From Polaribacter sp. (GTDB lineage: Bacteria; Bacteroidota; Bacteroidia; Flavobacteriales; Flavobacteriaceae), in contig JAQXEU010000017.1 of assembly GCA_029250685.1 (NCBI GenBank), positions 1 to 50,350 of the forward strand: a stretch of DNA of 50,350 nt. The letters run 5' to 3'. A model generated the notes under the pieces. It was given only the letters and a program-made list of their open reading frames with translations. It was not told the origin of the DNA and searched no databases. Shown here one piece after another: positions 19,501 to 27,366 of this stretch; the stretch's first letter is position 1, and every line of letters starts with the position of its first letter. The position numbers and the translations under genes were made by a program.

Positions 19501-19664
19501 ACCATGATTGCTTCAAACCACCAAGTATTGTAAACTAAAGCTTTAGAAGTTTGAGTACCAAAATCATTTTCTATAAAAGTGGCTATTCCCATTGAGGTTG
19601 CAAACAGGAAAAATAACACAGCCATTAAACGTGTTGAGTAGAGTATATTTAAGATTTTTTTCAT
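16539..19664 (-). CDS. ccsBA: Fused cytochrome c biogenesis protein CcsBA (ResB-ResC)
   Basis: This is the System II haem exporter and cytochrome c synthase of the inner membrane, which attaches haem to CXXCH motifs of apocytochromes in the periplasm. At 1041 residues the two halves are fused. The N-terminal ResB/CcsB part has membrane segments near residues 10-70 and 410-470 around a large periplasmic domain. A long periplasmic linker follows. The C-terminal CcsA/ResC part carries the haem-binding tryptophan-rich WWD motif (WANESWGRYWGWDPKETWA) and conserved His (LLVHVS, FILHMR). Fused CcsBA is usual in Bacteroidota. Its presence shows that c-type cytochromes are made, although the cbb3 oxidase locus at 47-48.6 kb is broken. 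Confidence 0.93.
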   Translation of the reverse strand: MKKILNILYSTRLMAVLFFLFATSMGIATFIENDFGTQTSKALVYNTWWFEAIMVFFVINFFGNIFRYRLYKKEKWPVLLFHVSFLFILIGAGITRYIGFEGLMLIKEGEVTNKFISETTYLNVIVDDSNQQKNPIHEPILLSAWGTNNWSYSSTFKEQKIDFKLVDYIPWAEKKLVEDENGEEYLFFVESSEGTRHEHYIKKGTTQNIHNVLVGFDSGSNSTINFTTVDGALKINSKEEGTWLRMADQAKGKVTKDSFANFNYLSLHNISGLQFVIPRPAEKGNLKMVSGPKDDKKFDVIVLDITTNNKTERVELLGGKYNTQNSEQVTVDNLNFRMLYGSKTIETPFHVKLKDFQLEKYPGSESAASYASEVTVITKEETFDYRIFMNHILDFKGYKLFQSSYDISGEVEETHLSVNHDFWGTLITYIGYSMLYFGLICILFAKNTRFDYLKNTLKKIRKKKATLALIGLLFLSVTVSSQQHQQQHAISEKQIDSILKANIVDTKHADLFNSLVIQDAGGRMKPAHTFASELVRKVTHTEVFKGMNPSQVFLSIKENPRFWEVVPMIYLEKGNSQIREILGVSKEATHASLKDFLTIDGAYKIRDRVAESQKKNVKNKFEKDLINIDRRVGLVYGALYGDIFKIFPIPNDPNNKWVSQPETLHAGFKGTDSVFVRQVIPVYLQMLQKAKESKDYTQADKVLTGIKNFQKKFGAKVIPSDDQINLEIAYNKFSIFSKLALYYGIAGGLLIFIVIAQIFSDKKIFNYLVKGLVAIIIGLFIFHTLGLGARWYISGNAPWSNAYESIIYVAWATMLFGLAFGRKSSLTIAATTFLTAVILAFAHQNWLDPEIANLQPVLNSWWLLVHVSIIVASYGPFSLGMILGIFSLFLMAFTNEKNKKKLDLAIKELTVINEMSITIGLIMLTIGNFLGGMWANESWGRYWGWDPKETWALISIMLYAFILHMRLIPGLRSRFTFNLWSIITYSSIMMTYFGVNFYLSGLHSYASGDKVITPTSVYYSLGFIAILGTFAWLKHKKYYKK

Positions 19665-19689
19665 CAGTAAATTATAATGTAAAAGTTCA

Positions 19690-19697
19690 CAAATTTA
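19690..19697 (-). promoter_or_regulatory. -7 promoter element of ccsBA
   Basis: On the minus strand this reads TAAATTTG, an exact TANNTTTG match, 25 bp upstream of the ccsBA ATG. No clear -33 TTTG was found. Confidence 0.5.
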
Positions 19698-19893
19698 CGG
19701 ATAAAAGCTTTAATAAACGATTGGATTTTACTGTTTTTAATAGAAGAAAATGTTAAAAAATGATGTCGGTGAATTTAAAGTTTTTGAAAGATTTGCTGAT
19801 TATTGGAATATGGTTGCGTTTTAATACTGAAATGAATTCAGCATAAATAAATTATATTGAGAGTTAACAAAAAAAAATTAGAAACAAGCCAAG

Positions 19894-21957
19894 CTATTCA
19901 GCAACAGAATCAATTAAAATTGTGAGCATATCAATAGCAGCTTGTGCAATTTTTGTTCCAGGTCCAAAAACACCAACAGCGCCAGCATCAAATAAAAATT
20001 GATAATCTTGAGCAGGAATTACACCGCCAACAATGACCATAATATCTTCGCGTCCGTATTTTTTTAGCTCAGTAATTACCTGCGGAACTAATGTTTTATG
20101 TCCGGCAGCCAAGGAAGAAATTCCTAAAATATGAACATCGTTTTCTACAGCTTGTTTAACTGCTTCAATAGGAGTTTGAAATAACGGGCCAATATCAACA
20201 TCAAAGCCTAAATCTGCATAACCAGTTGCTACAACTTTTGCACCTCTGTCATGGCCATCTTGTCCTAATTTGGCAATCATTATTCTTGGGCGTCTTCCTT
20301 CTAAATCAGCAAAACTATCTGCTAACTCAGCTGCTTTTTTAAATAATTTATCTTCTTTTATTTCTTTACTATACACGCCAGAAATGGTTTTATGAACTGC
20401 TTTATGTCTTCCGAAAACTACTTCTAAAGCATCAGAAATTTCGCCTAAAGTTGCTCTATTTCTTGCTGCTGTAACTGCTAAAGTTAGCAAGTTTTCGTTT
20501 CCGGTTTTTGCAGCTTCAGTCAAAGCTACTAAAGATTTTTGAACTTCGTCTGAATTTCTTTCAGCTTTTAATTTGTTTAATCTTTCAATTTGAGAATTTC
20601 GAACGGCTTCATTATCAACTTCTAAAATATGTAACGGATCTTCTTCTTTTAATTGATATTTATTTACACCAACAATTACATCTTGTCCACTGTCAATTTT
20701 CGCTTGTTTAATTGCTGCAGCTTCTTCAATGCGCATTTTCGGAATTCCTTTTTCAATGGCTTTTGTCATTCCGCCTAATTCGTCAACTTCTTGAATTAAT
20801 TCCCATGCTTTGTTGGCAATATTTTCTGTTAATTTTTCAACATGAAAACTTCCAGCCCAAGGGTCAACCGTTTTTGTAATATTGGTTTCTTCTTGTAGGT
20901 ATATTTGTGTGTTTCTTGCGATTCTTGCAGAAAAATCTGTCGGCAAAGCAATTGCTTCATCCAACGCATTTGTATGTAAACTTTGCGTTCCTCCAAAAGC
21001 AGCAGCCATTGCTTCAATTGTAGTTCTGGCAACATTGTTAAACGGGTCTTGCTCTGTTAAAGACCAACCGCTAGTTTGACAATGGGTTCTTAATGCTAAT
21101 GACTTTTGGTTCTTCGGGTTAAATTCTTGTACAATTCTTGCCCATAACATTCTCGCTGCACGCATTTTTGCAATTTCTGTAAAATGATCCATCCCAATCG
21201 CCCAGAAAAAAGATAATCTTGGTGCAAAAGTATCAATGTCCATTCCGGCTTCGATTCCTTTTTTAATGTATTCCAACCCATCCGCTAATGTATATGCTAA
21301 TTCAATTTCTGCAGTGGCACCAGCTTCTTGCATGTGATAACCAGAAATAGAAATCGAATTAAATTTCGGCATATTATTACTGGCGTATTTAAAAATATCA
21401 GCAATAATTTTCATGGAAGGCGTTGGTGGATAAATATATGTGTTTCGCACCATAAATTCCTTTAAGATATCATTCTGAATGGTTCCAGAAAGTTCATCAG
21501 GAAAAACTCCTTGTTCTTCTGCTGCAACAATGTAAAAAGCTAAGATTGGTAAAACCGCTCCGTTCATTGTCATGGAAACTGACATTTTATCTAACGGAAT
21601 TTGGTCAAATAAAATCTTCATGTCTTCAACAGAGTCAATTGCAACACCAGCTTTTCCAACGTCTCCTTGTACACGTTCGTGATCAGAGTCATAACCTCTG
21701 TGTGTAGCCAAGTCAAATGCAACAGACAAACCTTTTTGTCCAGCTTCTAAATTTCTTCTGTAAAAAGCATTGCTTTCTTCTGCGGTAGAAAAACCTGCAT
21801 ATTGTCTAATTGTCCAAGGCCTGCGAACATACATTGTAGAATATGGTCCGCGTAAAAAAGGAGGGATTCCTGCAACAAAATCTTCGTGAAAAAAACTATT
21901 TTCAGTTTGCTTATCTGAATTTGTTAAAGAAATATTTTGAATATTTTTTCTACTCAT
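19894..21957 (-). CDS. mutB: Methylmalonyl-CoA mutase large subunit
   Basis: The B12-dependent catalytic subunit interconverts succinyl-CoA and R-methylmalonyl-CoA, linking propionate-type metabolism to the TCA cycle. The 687-residue protein has the N-terminal TIM-barrel catalytic domain ([20 protein letters not shown], substrate-binding [12 protein letters not shown]) and a C-terminal cobalamin-binding domain with the base-off motif [13 protein letters not shown]. It is slightly shorter than most large subunits (about 710 residues), mainly at the N terminus. Its ATG overlaps the end of the preceding small membrane-protein gene by 8 bp. It is the last gene of the udk-divIC-mutA-orf-mutB series. 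Gene symbol by analogy with mutA/mutB usage; scpA is also used. Confidence 0.94.
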   Translation of the reverse strand: MSRKNIQNISLTNSDKQTENSFFHEDFVAGIPPFLRGPYSTMYVRRPWTIRQYAGFSTAEESNAFYRRNLEAGQKGLSVAFDLATHRGYDSDHERVQGDVGKAGVAIDSVEDMKILFDQIPLDKMSVSMTMNGAVLPILAFYIVAAEEQGVFPDELSGTIQNDILKEFMVRNTYIYPPTPSMKIIADIFKYASNNMPKFNSISISGYHMQEAGATAEIELAYTLADGLEYIKKGIEAGMDIDTFAPRLSFFWAIGMDHFTEIAKMRAARMLWARIVQEFNPKNQKSLALRTHCQTSGWSLTEQDPFNNVARTTIEAMAAAFGGTQSLHTNALDEAIALPTDFSARIARNTQIYLQEETNITKTVDPWAGSFHVEKLTENIANKAWELIQEVDELGGMTKAIEKGIPKMRIEEAAAIKQAKIDSGQDVIVGVNKYQLKEEDPLHILEVDNEAVRNSQIERLNKLKAERNSDEVQKSLVALTEAAKTGNENLLTLAVTAARNRATLGEISDALEVVFGRHKAVHKTISGVYSKEIKEDKLFKKAAELADSFADLEGRRPRIMIAKLGQDGHDRGAKVVATGYADLGFDVDIGPLFQTPIEAVKQAVENDVHILGISSLAAGHKTLVPQVITELKKYGREDIMVIVGGVIPAQDYQFLFDAGAVGVFGPGTKIAQAAIDMLTILIDSVAE

Positions 21958-22279
21958 CTTTTAAATCGTGGAGTTTCATTTTGTTATACATTTTTTCTCC
22001 TAAAGATTTAATCTCTTTGTTAAGTTTGTTTATTTTAAAAGTAATTGTAAGCATATAGATGGAAACTATTGATACTAAAAATACGCTAATAACAAAAATT
22101 ATGTTATAATTACCTCCTATATATTTGTATAATTTCCCCTCTATTAACATTACAAGAGCAATTCCGAAACAAACAAAAACAATAATTGAATAAGGGACTT
22201 TCTTTTTTAACTTTGTCAATTCCTTTTTTAGATCGGTTTGTCTAATTTCATACTTAGTAGTTGATTCTTCTTTTTCCAT
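21950..22279 (-). CDS. Small two-helix membrane protein between mutA and mutB
   Basis: I do not recognise this family. The 109-residue protein has a charged N terminus ([25 protein letters not shown]), two membrane helices at about residues 30-50 and 56-78, and a lysine-rich cytoplasmic C terminus that could form a coiled coil ([21 protein letters not shown]). It starts 12 bp after mutA and its end overlaps the mutB start by 8 bp, so it is translated with the mutase subunits. Whether it has any link with the mutase is unknown; it may be a bystander. Confidence 0.65.
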   Translation of the reverse strand: MEKEESTTKYEIRQTDLKKELTKLKKKVPYSIIVFVCFGIALVMLIEGKLYKYIGGNYNIIFVISVFLVSIVSIYMLTITFKINKLNKEIKSLGEKMYNKMKLHDLKDE

Positions 22280-22291
22280 AATAAAACAATT

Positions 22292-23641
22292 TTATTCAGC
22301 ATTTATTTTTTTTGTTTCGATAGCCTCAGCTAAACGTCTTTTTATTACGGGGGATAGCAATGTTTTTATTGGTTTTATTTTTACAAAAGGGTAAATTTCA
22401 ATTTCATTTTTCATTCGATCATCTTTATTAGGTTGCTTGTTTGTGCCTAATAAGATAATTTCTTTATTGTTGAATTTATCTAGCTCTTTATTGGCGCTTT
22501 CATCGATTTTTCTTTGAATTGTTCCTTCTTTTAATTGTTTTAAAAATCCACTAGATTTTTCGATATCTTTAAATATTTGTAATGCTTTTTCTGCAAGTTG
22601 ATTTGTAATACTCTCAATATAATAGGAACCATTTGCAAATGTATTTGCTTCTTCTAAAGAACTTTCTTGTTGTAAAATCAGCAACTGATTTCTAGAAATT
22701 CGTTCGCCAAATTCATTTTTTTTGTGAAATACACTGTCGTAAGAAATATTGTTGATTGTATTAGCACCTCCTAATATTCCACTCATACATTCAGAAGTTG
22801 TACGTAACATATTTACATTGTAATCGTAAATAGTTTTATTTCTTAGTGTAGGTTGTACAAAAATGTGTGCATCTTTATTTTCTGAGTCATATTCTTTTAA
22901 TAGCGATTTCCAAAGAACTCTAAATGCTTTTATTTTAGCAATCTCGAAAAAATAATTACTCCCAACAGCAAAGTTAAAATGAAATTTATGAGCAATGTCT
23001 TTTCCGAAGTGGTTTAAATACTCGTTTGCATGTGCTAAAACATAAGCTAATTGTTGGGTGATTGTTGCGCCAGCATTTTGATATAAAGTAGCGTCAATTC
23101 CAATTGAATTCTTACAGTTTGTTACGATTTTTTCAAATTCTAAATGATCTGCTTTTAGATTCGTAAACCAATTTCCAGTTTGTGCTAAGTTGTTGATAAT
23201 ATCAACCTGAATAAAACTATTTTCTGAATCGATATGGCTTGAGATTTCTTTACAAAATTCAGCATCTAAAAAATGAAATCTAAAATAAAGGATTGTTTTT
23301 TTTGTGTCTACTTTTTTGAGTAATAATTCATAATCGAACTTTTTATTAGCAATAAATTCAATTGCATTTGCACCTTTTTCTAAAGCGTTCACAGCAATGT
23401 AGTTTGCTATTTTTTCATCATCTATAAAAATAGATTGAGAAATGTTGAATTTGAATTTAGATTCTGTTGAAATACTATTCTTTCGGTCTTCTTTTGTATA
23501 AAAGGGTTTTACAACAATATCTTCATCGGTTTTCCATAAAAGTGTTTCGTTATAATCCGCACCTTTTAAATCAACTTGAATTTTTTGTTTCCAAGCCGCT
23601 GCAGAAGTTGTTTTAAAATGATTAAATAACGTTGAACTCAT
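22292..23641 (-). CDS. mutA: Methylmalonyl-CoA mutase small subunit
   Basis: This is the non-catalytic partner of the MutB heterodimer. The 449-residue protein resembles the TIM-barrel half of the mutase (HFNFAVGSNYFFEIAKIKAFRVLW, LRNKTIYDYNVNMLRTTSECMSGILGGANTI) and lacks a cobalamin-binding DxHxxG motif, as expected for the small subunit. Its ATG overlaps the stop of the upstream divIC-like gene by one base (TAATG). A small membrane-protein gene separates it from mutB. Confidence 0.9.
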   Translation of the reverse strand: MSSTLFNHFKTTSAAAWKQKIQVDLKGADYNETLLWKTDEDIVVKPFYTKEDRKNSISTESKFKFNISQSIFIDDEKIANYIAVNALEKGANAIEFIANKKFDYELLLKKVDTKKTILYFRFHFLDAEFCKEISSHIDSENSFIQVDIINNLAQTGNWFTNLKADHLEFEKIVTNCKNSIGIDATLYQNAGATITQQLAYVLAHANEYLNHFGKDIAHKFHFNFAVGSNYFFEIAKIKAFRVLWKSLLKEYDSENKDAHIFVQPTLRNKTIYDYNVNMLRTTSECMSGILGGANTINNISYDSVFHKKNEFGERISRNQLLILQQESSLEEANTFANGSYYIESITNQLAEKALQIFKDIEKSSGFLKQLKEGTIQRKIDESANKELDKFNNKEIILLGTNKQPNKDDRMKNEIEIYPFVKIKPIKTLLSPVIKRRLAEAIETKKINAE

Positions 23642-23958
23642 TATTTCTTTATGGTATCAAATTCAATAATATAAATATCTTCATTTTTTTTCTTCATCAA
23701 ATATTCCTCTCTTGCAAATCGTTCAATCTGCAAAGAGTCTTGAAGATTCTTAATTGTTGTTTTATCTTCTTTAATCTTTTTTTTGTAAAAATCGATCGCA
23801 ATTTCTAACTCATCGATCTCATTATTAAACTCTTTGTGAACAAGATAAGAATTTTCATCAAAAAACAACATCCAAATACAAAATGTAATTAAAATAATTA
23901 CATACCTATTGGTGAAAAACTTGACAAATTTATTTTCTTTTATCTGTTTAAAAGTCAT
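23641..23958 (-). CDS. Septum formation initiator family protein (DivIC/FtsB-like)
   Basis: This is a bitopic membrane protein of the divisome. The 105-residue protein has a short basic N terminus, one membrane segment at about residues 18-33 (YVIILITFCIWMLFF), and a periplasmic coiled coil (NNEIDELEIAIDFYKKKIKEDK region) followed by the family's closing ERFAREEYLMKKKNEDIYII stretch. It overlaps udk at its start and mutA at its end by one base each (TAATG), so translation is probably coupled. A cell-division gene between udk and the mutase genes is common in flavobacteria. Confidence 0.88.
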   Translation of the reverse strand: MTFKQIKENKFVKFFTNRYVIILITFCIWMLFFDENSYLVHKEFNNEIDELEIAIDFYKKKIKEDKTTIKNLQDSLQIERFAREEYLMKKKNEDIYIIEFDTIKK

Positions 23959-24563
23959 TAAAGTTTATCTGTTATTACTGTTCTAACTATATCTATAGCA
24001 ACATTATTATGTTTGTCGTTAGGAATTATAATGTCTGCATAGTTTTTTGTTGGCTCAATAAATTGTTGGTGCATTGGCTTTAATGTGTCTTGATAACGAG
24101 TTAAAACTTCGTTTACATCTCTGCCGCGTTCATTAATATCTCTTCGAACTCTTCTAATTAAACGTTCATCAGTATCAGCATGTACAAATATTTTAATATC
24201 GAAAAGACTTCTTAATTCTTCACTATTAAAAATTAAAATTCCTTCAACAATAACTACTTTTCTCGGATGTGTTTTTACAACATCTTTAGTTCTGTTATGT
24301 GTAACAAATGAATAAATTGGTTGATTTATTGTGTTCCCAGCTTTTAATTCTTTTAAATGCTCAATAATTAACTCGAAATCAATTGCTCTAGGGTGATCAA
24401 AGTTGATTTTTGTTCGTTCCTCGTAACTTAAGTTATCAGTAGCTTTGTAGTAAGAATCTTGAGAAATAACACAAACTTCATCTGTAGGAAGTTCTTGTAC
24501 AATTTTATTTACAACAGTAGTTTTTCCACTTCCAGTTCCGCCAGCAATTCCAATTATAAGCAT
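23958..24563 (-). CDS. udk: Uridine kinase
   Basis: Udk phosphorylates uridine and cytidine to UMP and CMP in pyrimidine salvage. The 201-residue protein has the P-loop GIAGGTGSGKTT at residues 5-16, the substrate region QDSYYKATDNLSYEERTKINFDHPRAID, and the lid motif RRVRRDINERGRD. Lengths and motifs match the prokaryotic family. It is the first gene of the minus-strand operon, about 30 bp downstream of a good -7 promoter box. Confidence 0.95.
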   Translation of the reverse strand: MLIIGIAGGTGSGKTTVVNKIVQELPTDEVCVISQDSYYKATDNLSYEERTKINFDHPRAIDFELIIEHLKELKAGNTINQPIYSFVTHNRTKDVVKTHPRKVVIVEGILIFNSEELRSLFDIKIFVHADTDERLIRRVRRDINERGRDVNEVLTRYQDTLKPMHQQFIEPTKNYADIIIPNDKHNNVAIDIVRTVITDKL

Positions 24564-24597
24564 AATGTAGTATTGTTTTATGTGTGATAATTGAGAA

Positions 24598-24605
24598 CAA
24601 ATTTA
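24598..24605 (-). promoter_or_regulatory. -7 promoter element of the udk operon
   Basis: On the minus strand this reads TAAATTTG, an exact TANNTTTG match. It lies 34 bp upstream of the udk ATG and just past the tRNA-Thr terminator, so the udk operon and the tRNA are separate transcripts. Confidence 0.5.
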
Positions 24606-24630
24606 ATAAAAATTCGTTCAAGTTAAAGCA

Positions 24631-24661
24631 TAAAAAAAGTCCTTTCTTTCGAAAGGACTTT
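24631..24661 (-). terminator. Terminator of tRNA-Thr
   Basis: An 11-bp stem (aaagtcctttc at 24636-24646, gaaaggacttt at 24651-24661) with a 4-nt loop is followed on the minus strand by a T run. It begins 4 nt after the tRNA 3' end. Confidence 0.85.
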
Positions 24662-24665
24662 CAAG

Positions 24666-24739
24666 AGCCGATGAAGGGACTCGAACCCCCGACCTGCTGA
24701 TTACAAATCAGCTGCTCTAGCCAGCTGAGCTACATCGGC
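24666..24739 (-). tRNA. tRNA-Thr (anticodon TGT)
   Basis: A 74-nt cloverleaf on the minus strand. The acceptor GCCGATG pairs with CATCGGC with discriminator T; the D arm contains TAGCTCAGCTGG; the anticodon loop TTTGTAA gives TGT (Thr); the T arm contains GGTTCGAGTC. The CCA end is not encoded. It has its own promoter and terminator. Confidence 0.95.
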
Positions 24740-24761
24740 TTTTGCTAATTTTTAAGCGTGG

Positions 24762-24792
24762 CAAATATATTATCATTTCTGATATTGACAAA
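24762..24792 (-). promoter_or_regulatory. Promoter of tRNA-Thr
   Basis: On the minus strand: TTTG (24789-24792), 19-bp spacer, TATATTTG (24762-24769). This is a full match to the Bacteroidota consensus TTTG-N19-TANNTTTG. Transcription would start about 15-20 nt before the mature tRNA. Confidence 0.85.
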
Positions 24793-24810
24793 CTTTTTTT
24801 TATTTTTTTT

Positions 24811-24845
24811 TAAATAAAAAACCTTGCTTAAAAAAGCAAGGTTTT
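24811..24845 (-). terminator. Terminator of tRNA-Pro
   Basis: A 12-bp stem (aaaaccttgctt at 24818-24829, aagcaaggtttt at 24834-24845) with a 4-nt loop is followed on the minus strand by an A/T-rich run. It begins within two bases of the tRNA-Pro 3' end at 24847. Confidence 0.85.
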
Positions 24846-24846
24846 G

Positions 24847-24921
24847 TCGGGGTGGCAGGATTCGAACCTGCGACCTCCTCGTCCCAAACGAGGCGCGATG
24901 ACCGGGCTACGCTACACCCCG
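24847..24921 (-). tRNA. tRNA-Pro (anticodon TGG)
   Basis: A 75-nt cloverleaf on the minus strand. The acceptor CGGGGTG pairs with CACCCCG with discriminator A; the anticodon stem-loop CTCGTTTGGGACGAG gives TGG (Pro); the T arm contains GGTTCGAATCC. The CCA end is not encoded. Confidence 0.95.
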
Positions 24922-24935
24922 AATATTTCGGATTG

Positions 24936-24966
24936 CAAACATACTATATTATTTCTATATTGTAAA
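24936..24966 (-). promoter_or_regulatory. Promoter of tRNA-Pro
   Basis: On the minus strand: TTTA (24963-24966, 3 of 4 matches to the -33 box), 19-bp spacer, TATGTTTG (24936-24943, exact -7 box). Transcription would start within about 10 nt of the mature tRNA. Confidence 0.7.
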
Positions 24967-24995
24967 GTCTTTTCATTTTAAAAATAAGCAATATT

Positions 24996-26108
24996 ATGAA
25001 GAATTTAAAAGTAGTTTTTGCAGTTATTTTAGTTAGTGTTTTTTTGTTTAGTTTTATGGATAAAAACAATACTTATGGGGTGCAAAGTGTAGATTATCAA
25101 ATGGTTGTGTCTGATTTGACTATTCCGTGGGGATTTACCTTTTTGCCTGATAATTCTATGTTGATAACAGAAAAAGAAGGGAAATTAATTCATTTTAAAA
25201 ATGGAAAAAAACAACTTATTTCTGGACTTCCAAAAATAAAAGAACAAGGTCAAGGAGGATTATTGGATATTGAATTACATCCAGATTATAAAAAAACAGG
25301 CTGGATTTATTTTACATACGCATCAGAAACGGGAGCAGGAAATGGAGCAAACACAACTTTAATGCGAGCAAGATTGAGTAATAATAGATTGATAAATCAA
25401 GAAGTGTTGTATAAAGCAAGTCCAAATACTAGAAGAGGCCAACACTTTGGTTCTCGAATTGCTTTTGATAGAAAAGGATACCTTTATTTTTCAGTTGGTG
25501 ATAGAGGAAATAGAGATGTGAATCCGCAAGATTTAACGAAAGATGGAGGAAAAATATACCGTTTACATGATGATGGAAAAATCCCTAAAGACAATCCGTT
25601 TGTAAATGTAAAAAATGCTAAAACTGCTGTGTACTCTTTCGGTCATCGTAATCCACAAGGAATGGAAATCAATCCATTTACAGGAGAAATTTGGTCACAT
25701 GAGCATGGTCCTAGAGGAGGAGACGAAATCAATATTGTTAAAAAGGGAAAAAATTACGGTTGGCCAAAAGCAAGCTTTGGAATCAATTACATTGGTACAA
25801 AGTTTACAGATGAAACATCTATCAAAGGAATGGAAGATCCTTTGCATCAATGGACACCATCAATCGCACCAAGTGGAATGGCTTTTGTAAATTCAGATAG
25901 ATATCCTGGTTGGAAAGGAAATTTATTAGTTGGTTCATTAAAATTTAGATACATTTCTTATTGTACAATTAAAAAGGGAAAGGTAGTTAAAGAAGAGAAA
26001 ATATTAGAAAATTTGGGAAGAGTAAGATCAATTGAACAAGGAAATGATGGTTTTTTATACGCAGGAATCGAGCAATTAGGAATTGTAAAAATCCTTCCAA
26101 AAAAGTAA
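24996..26108 (+). CDS. PQQ-dependent sugar dehydrogenase family protein (exported)
   Basis: This is a six-bladed beta-propeller protein of the soluble glucose/aldose sugar dehydrogenase family (GSDH/Asd, YliI-like), which oxidises aldoses with pyrroloquinoline quinone in the periplasm. The 370-residue protein starts with an N-terminal hydrophobic export signal (VVFAVILVSVFLFSFM). Family motifs are IPWGFTFLPDNSMLITEK, GGLLDIELHPDY, HFGSRIAFDRKGYLYFSVGDRG, YSFGHRNPQGM and SHEHGPRGGDEIN. No PQQ synthesis genes are nearby, so the cofactor would come from elsewhere in the genome or the environment, or the protein may have another role. It stands alone, divergent from tRNA-Pro. Confidence 0.85.
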   Translation: MKNLKVVFAVILVSVFLFSFMDKNNTYGVQSVDYQMVVSDLTIPWGFTFLPDNSMLITEKEGKLIHFKNGKKQLISGLPKIKEQGQGGLLDIELHPDYKKTGWIYFTYASETGAGNGANTTLMRARLSNNRLINQEVLYKASPNTRRGQHFGSRIAFDRKGYLYFSVGDRGNRDVNPQDLTKDGGKIYRLHDDGKIPKDNPFVNVKNAKTAVYSFGHRNPQGMEINPFTGEIWSHEHGPRGGDEINIVKKGKNYGWPKASFGINYIGTKFTDETSIKGMEDPLHQWTPSIAPSGMAFVNSDRYPGWKGNLLVGSLKFRYISYCTIKKGKVVKEEKILENLGRVRSIEQGNDGFLYAGIEQLGIVKILPKK

Positions 26109-26187
26109 TTAACAATACTATTGATTTTTGTTATAAAACTATTTTAATTTATCATATAATATTCTTCAATAAATAATTTTAAAAAAA

Positions 26188-26195
26188 TACATTTG
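26188..26195 (+). promoter_or_regulatory. -7 promoter element of trxB
   Basis: TACATTTG, an exact TANNTTTG match, 20 bp before the trxB ATG, predicting a leader of about 12-16 nt. No clear -33 box. Confidence 0.55.
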
Positions 26196-26215
26196 CATAC
26201 ATAAAATTTAAAATA

Positions 26216-27154
26216 ATGGCAGAAAGAATTAAATGTTTAATTATCGGTTCAGGTCCAGCAGGATACACAGCAGCAATTTATGCAGCAAGAGCAGATATGA
26301 AACCAGTGATGTATACAGGAATGCAAATGGGTGGTCAATTAACAACCACTACAGAAGTTGATAATTATCCAGGTTATCCAAATGGTACAGATGGAACTGC
26401 AATGATGAATGATTTACAAAAACAAGCTGAACGTTTCGGAACTGAAGTTCGTTTTGGTATGGTTACTAAAGTAGAATTGAGTGATGAAGTTGGTGGGATT
26501 CATAAATTAATTGTTGATGAAACAATTGAGATTGAAGCTGAAACTGTAATCATTTCTACTGGAGCAACAGCTAAATATTTAGGTTTAGAAAGTGAGCAAC
26601 GTTTAATTGGAGGAGGGGTTTCTGCATGTGCTACTTGTGACGGTTTTTTCTACAAAGGACAAGATGTTATTGTAGTTGGAGCTGGAGATACGGCTGCAGA
26701 AGAAGCAACATATTTAGCTAATATCTGTAATAAAGTAACGATGTTGGTTAGAAAAGATACAATGAGAGCTTCAAAAGCAATGCAACACAGAGTTAATAAA
26801 ACTGCAAACATTGAAGTTTTATATAATTCTGAATTAGATGAAGTTTTAGGAGAAAGTGTTGTTGAAGGTGCTCGTGTTATTCATAATAAAACAAATGAAA
26901 AACATGATATTGCAATAACAGGAGTTTTTATTGCAATTGGTCATAAACCAAATTCAGATTTATTTAAAGGAGTTTTAGATATGGATGATGTTGGTTATTT
27001 AATCACAAAAGGGAAATCTACAAAGACAAATATGCCAGGAGTTTTTGCTGCTGGAGATATTCAAGATAAAGAATACAGACAAGCTGTAACTGCTGCAGGA
27101 ACAGGTTGTATGGCTGCTTTAGATGCAGAACGTTATTTAGGAGCTTTAAAATAA
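26216..27154 (+). CDS. trxB: Thioredoxin-disulfide reductase
   Basis: This is an FAD/NADPH flavoenzyme that reduces thioredoxin. The 312-residue protein has the FAD-binding motif IGSGPAGYTAA at the N terminus, the redox-active CATC (Cys138, Cys141) in SACATCDGFF, the NADPH-binding VVGAGDTAAEEA, and the closing FAD motif GVFAAGDIQDKEYRQAVTAAGTGCMAA. All match low-molecular-weight TrxB. It is monocistronic, with its own promoter and a strong terminator. It may supply reducing power to the peroxiredoxin at 37.9 kb. Confidence 0.96.
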   Translation: MAERIKCLIIGSGPAGYTAAIYAARADMKPVMYTGMQMGGQLTTTTEVDNYPGYPNGTDGTAMMNDLQKQAERFGTEVRFGMVTKVELSDEVGGIHKLIVDETIEIEAETVIISTGATAKYLGLESEQRLIGGGVSACATCDGFFYKGQDVIVVGAGDTAAEEATYLANICNKVTMLVRKDTMRASKAMQHRVNKTANIEVLYNSELDEVLGESVVEGARVIHNKTNEKHDIAITGVFIAIGHKPNSDLFKGVLDMDDVGYLITKGKSTKTNMPGVFAAGDIQDKEYRQAVTAAGTGCMAALDAERYLGALK

Positions 27155-27172
27155 AGTTGCTATTTAGATTGT

Positions 27173-27210
27173 AAAAAAAGAGATTGTAAATTTTACAATC
27201 TCTTTTTTTT
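27173..27210 (+). terminator. Terminator of trxB
   Basis: An inverted repeat (core agagattgtaaa and tttacaatctct) ends in a long T run on the plus strand, about 18 bp after the trxB stop. Confidence 0.85.
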
Positions 27211-27211
27211 T

Positions 27212-27248
27212 TAATTAAAAAGACCGTTAGATTTCTCTAACGGTCTTT
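27212..27248 (-). terminator. Terminator of the beta-oxidation operon
   Basis: A perfect 13-bp stem (aaagaccgttaga at 27219-27231, tctaacggtcttt at 27236-27248) with a 4-nt loop is followed on the minus strand by a T-rich run. It faces the trxB terminator, so the convergent units are insulated. Confidence 0.8.
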
Positions 27249-27262
27249 AACAAACAACTAAA

Positions 27263-27361
27263 TTCTTAAACTTATAAAGTTTAAGAAACTTATTAAAGGC
27301 CAATTATTTCTTTCTGTATTGTAGTCCCCCGAATATTTTTACAGAAAGACTAATTGACCTT
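27263..27361 (-). other. Two further hairpins in the 3' region of the beta-oxidation operon
   Basis: 27263-27287 is a perfect 11-bp stem (ttcttaaactt, aagtttaagaa, 3-nt loop). 27296-27361 is an imperfect ~22-bp inverted repeat (left arm begins aaggccaatta, right arm ends taattgacctt) with a ~21-nt loop. Both lie between the acyl-CoA dehydrogenase stop and the terminator, so they would be in the mRNA 3' region. They may protect the mRNA end; function is unknown. Confidence 0.6.
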
Positions 27362-27366
27362 AATTT

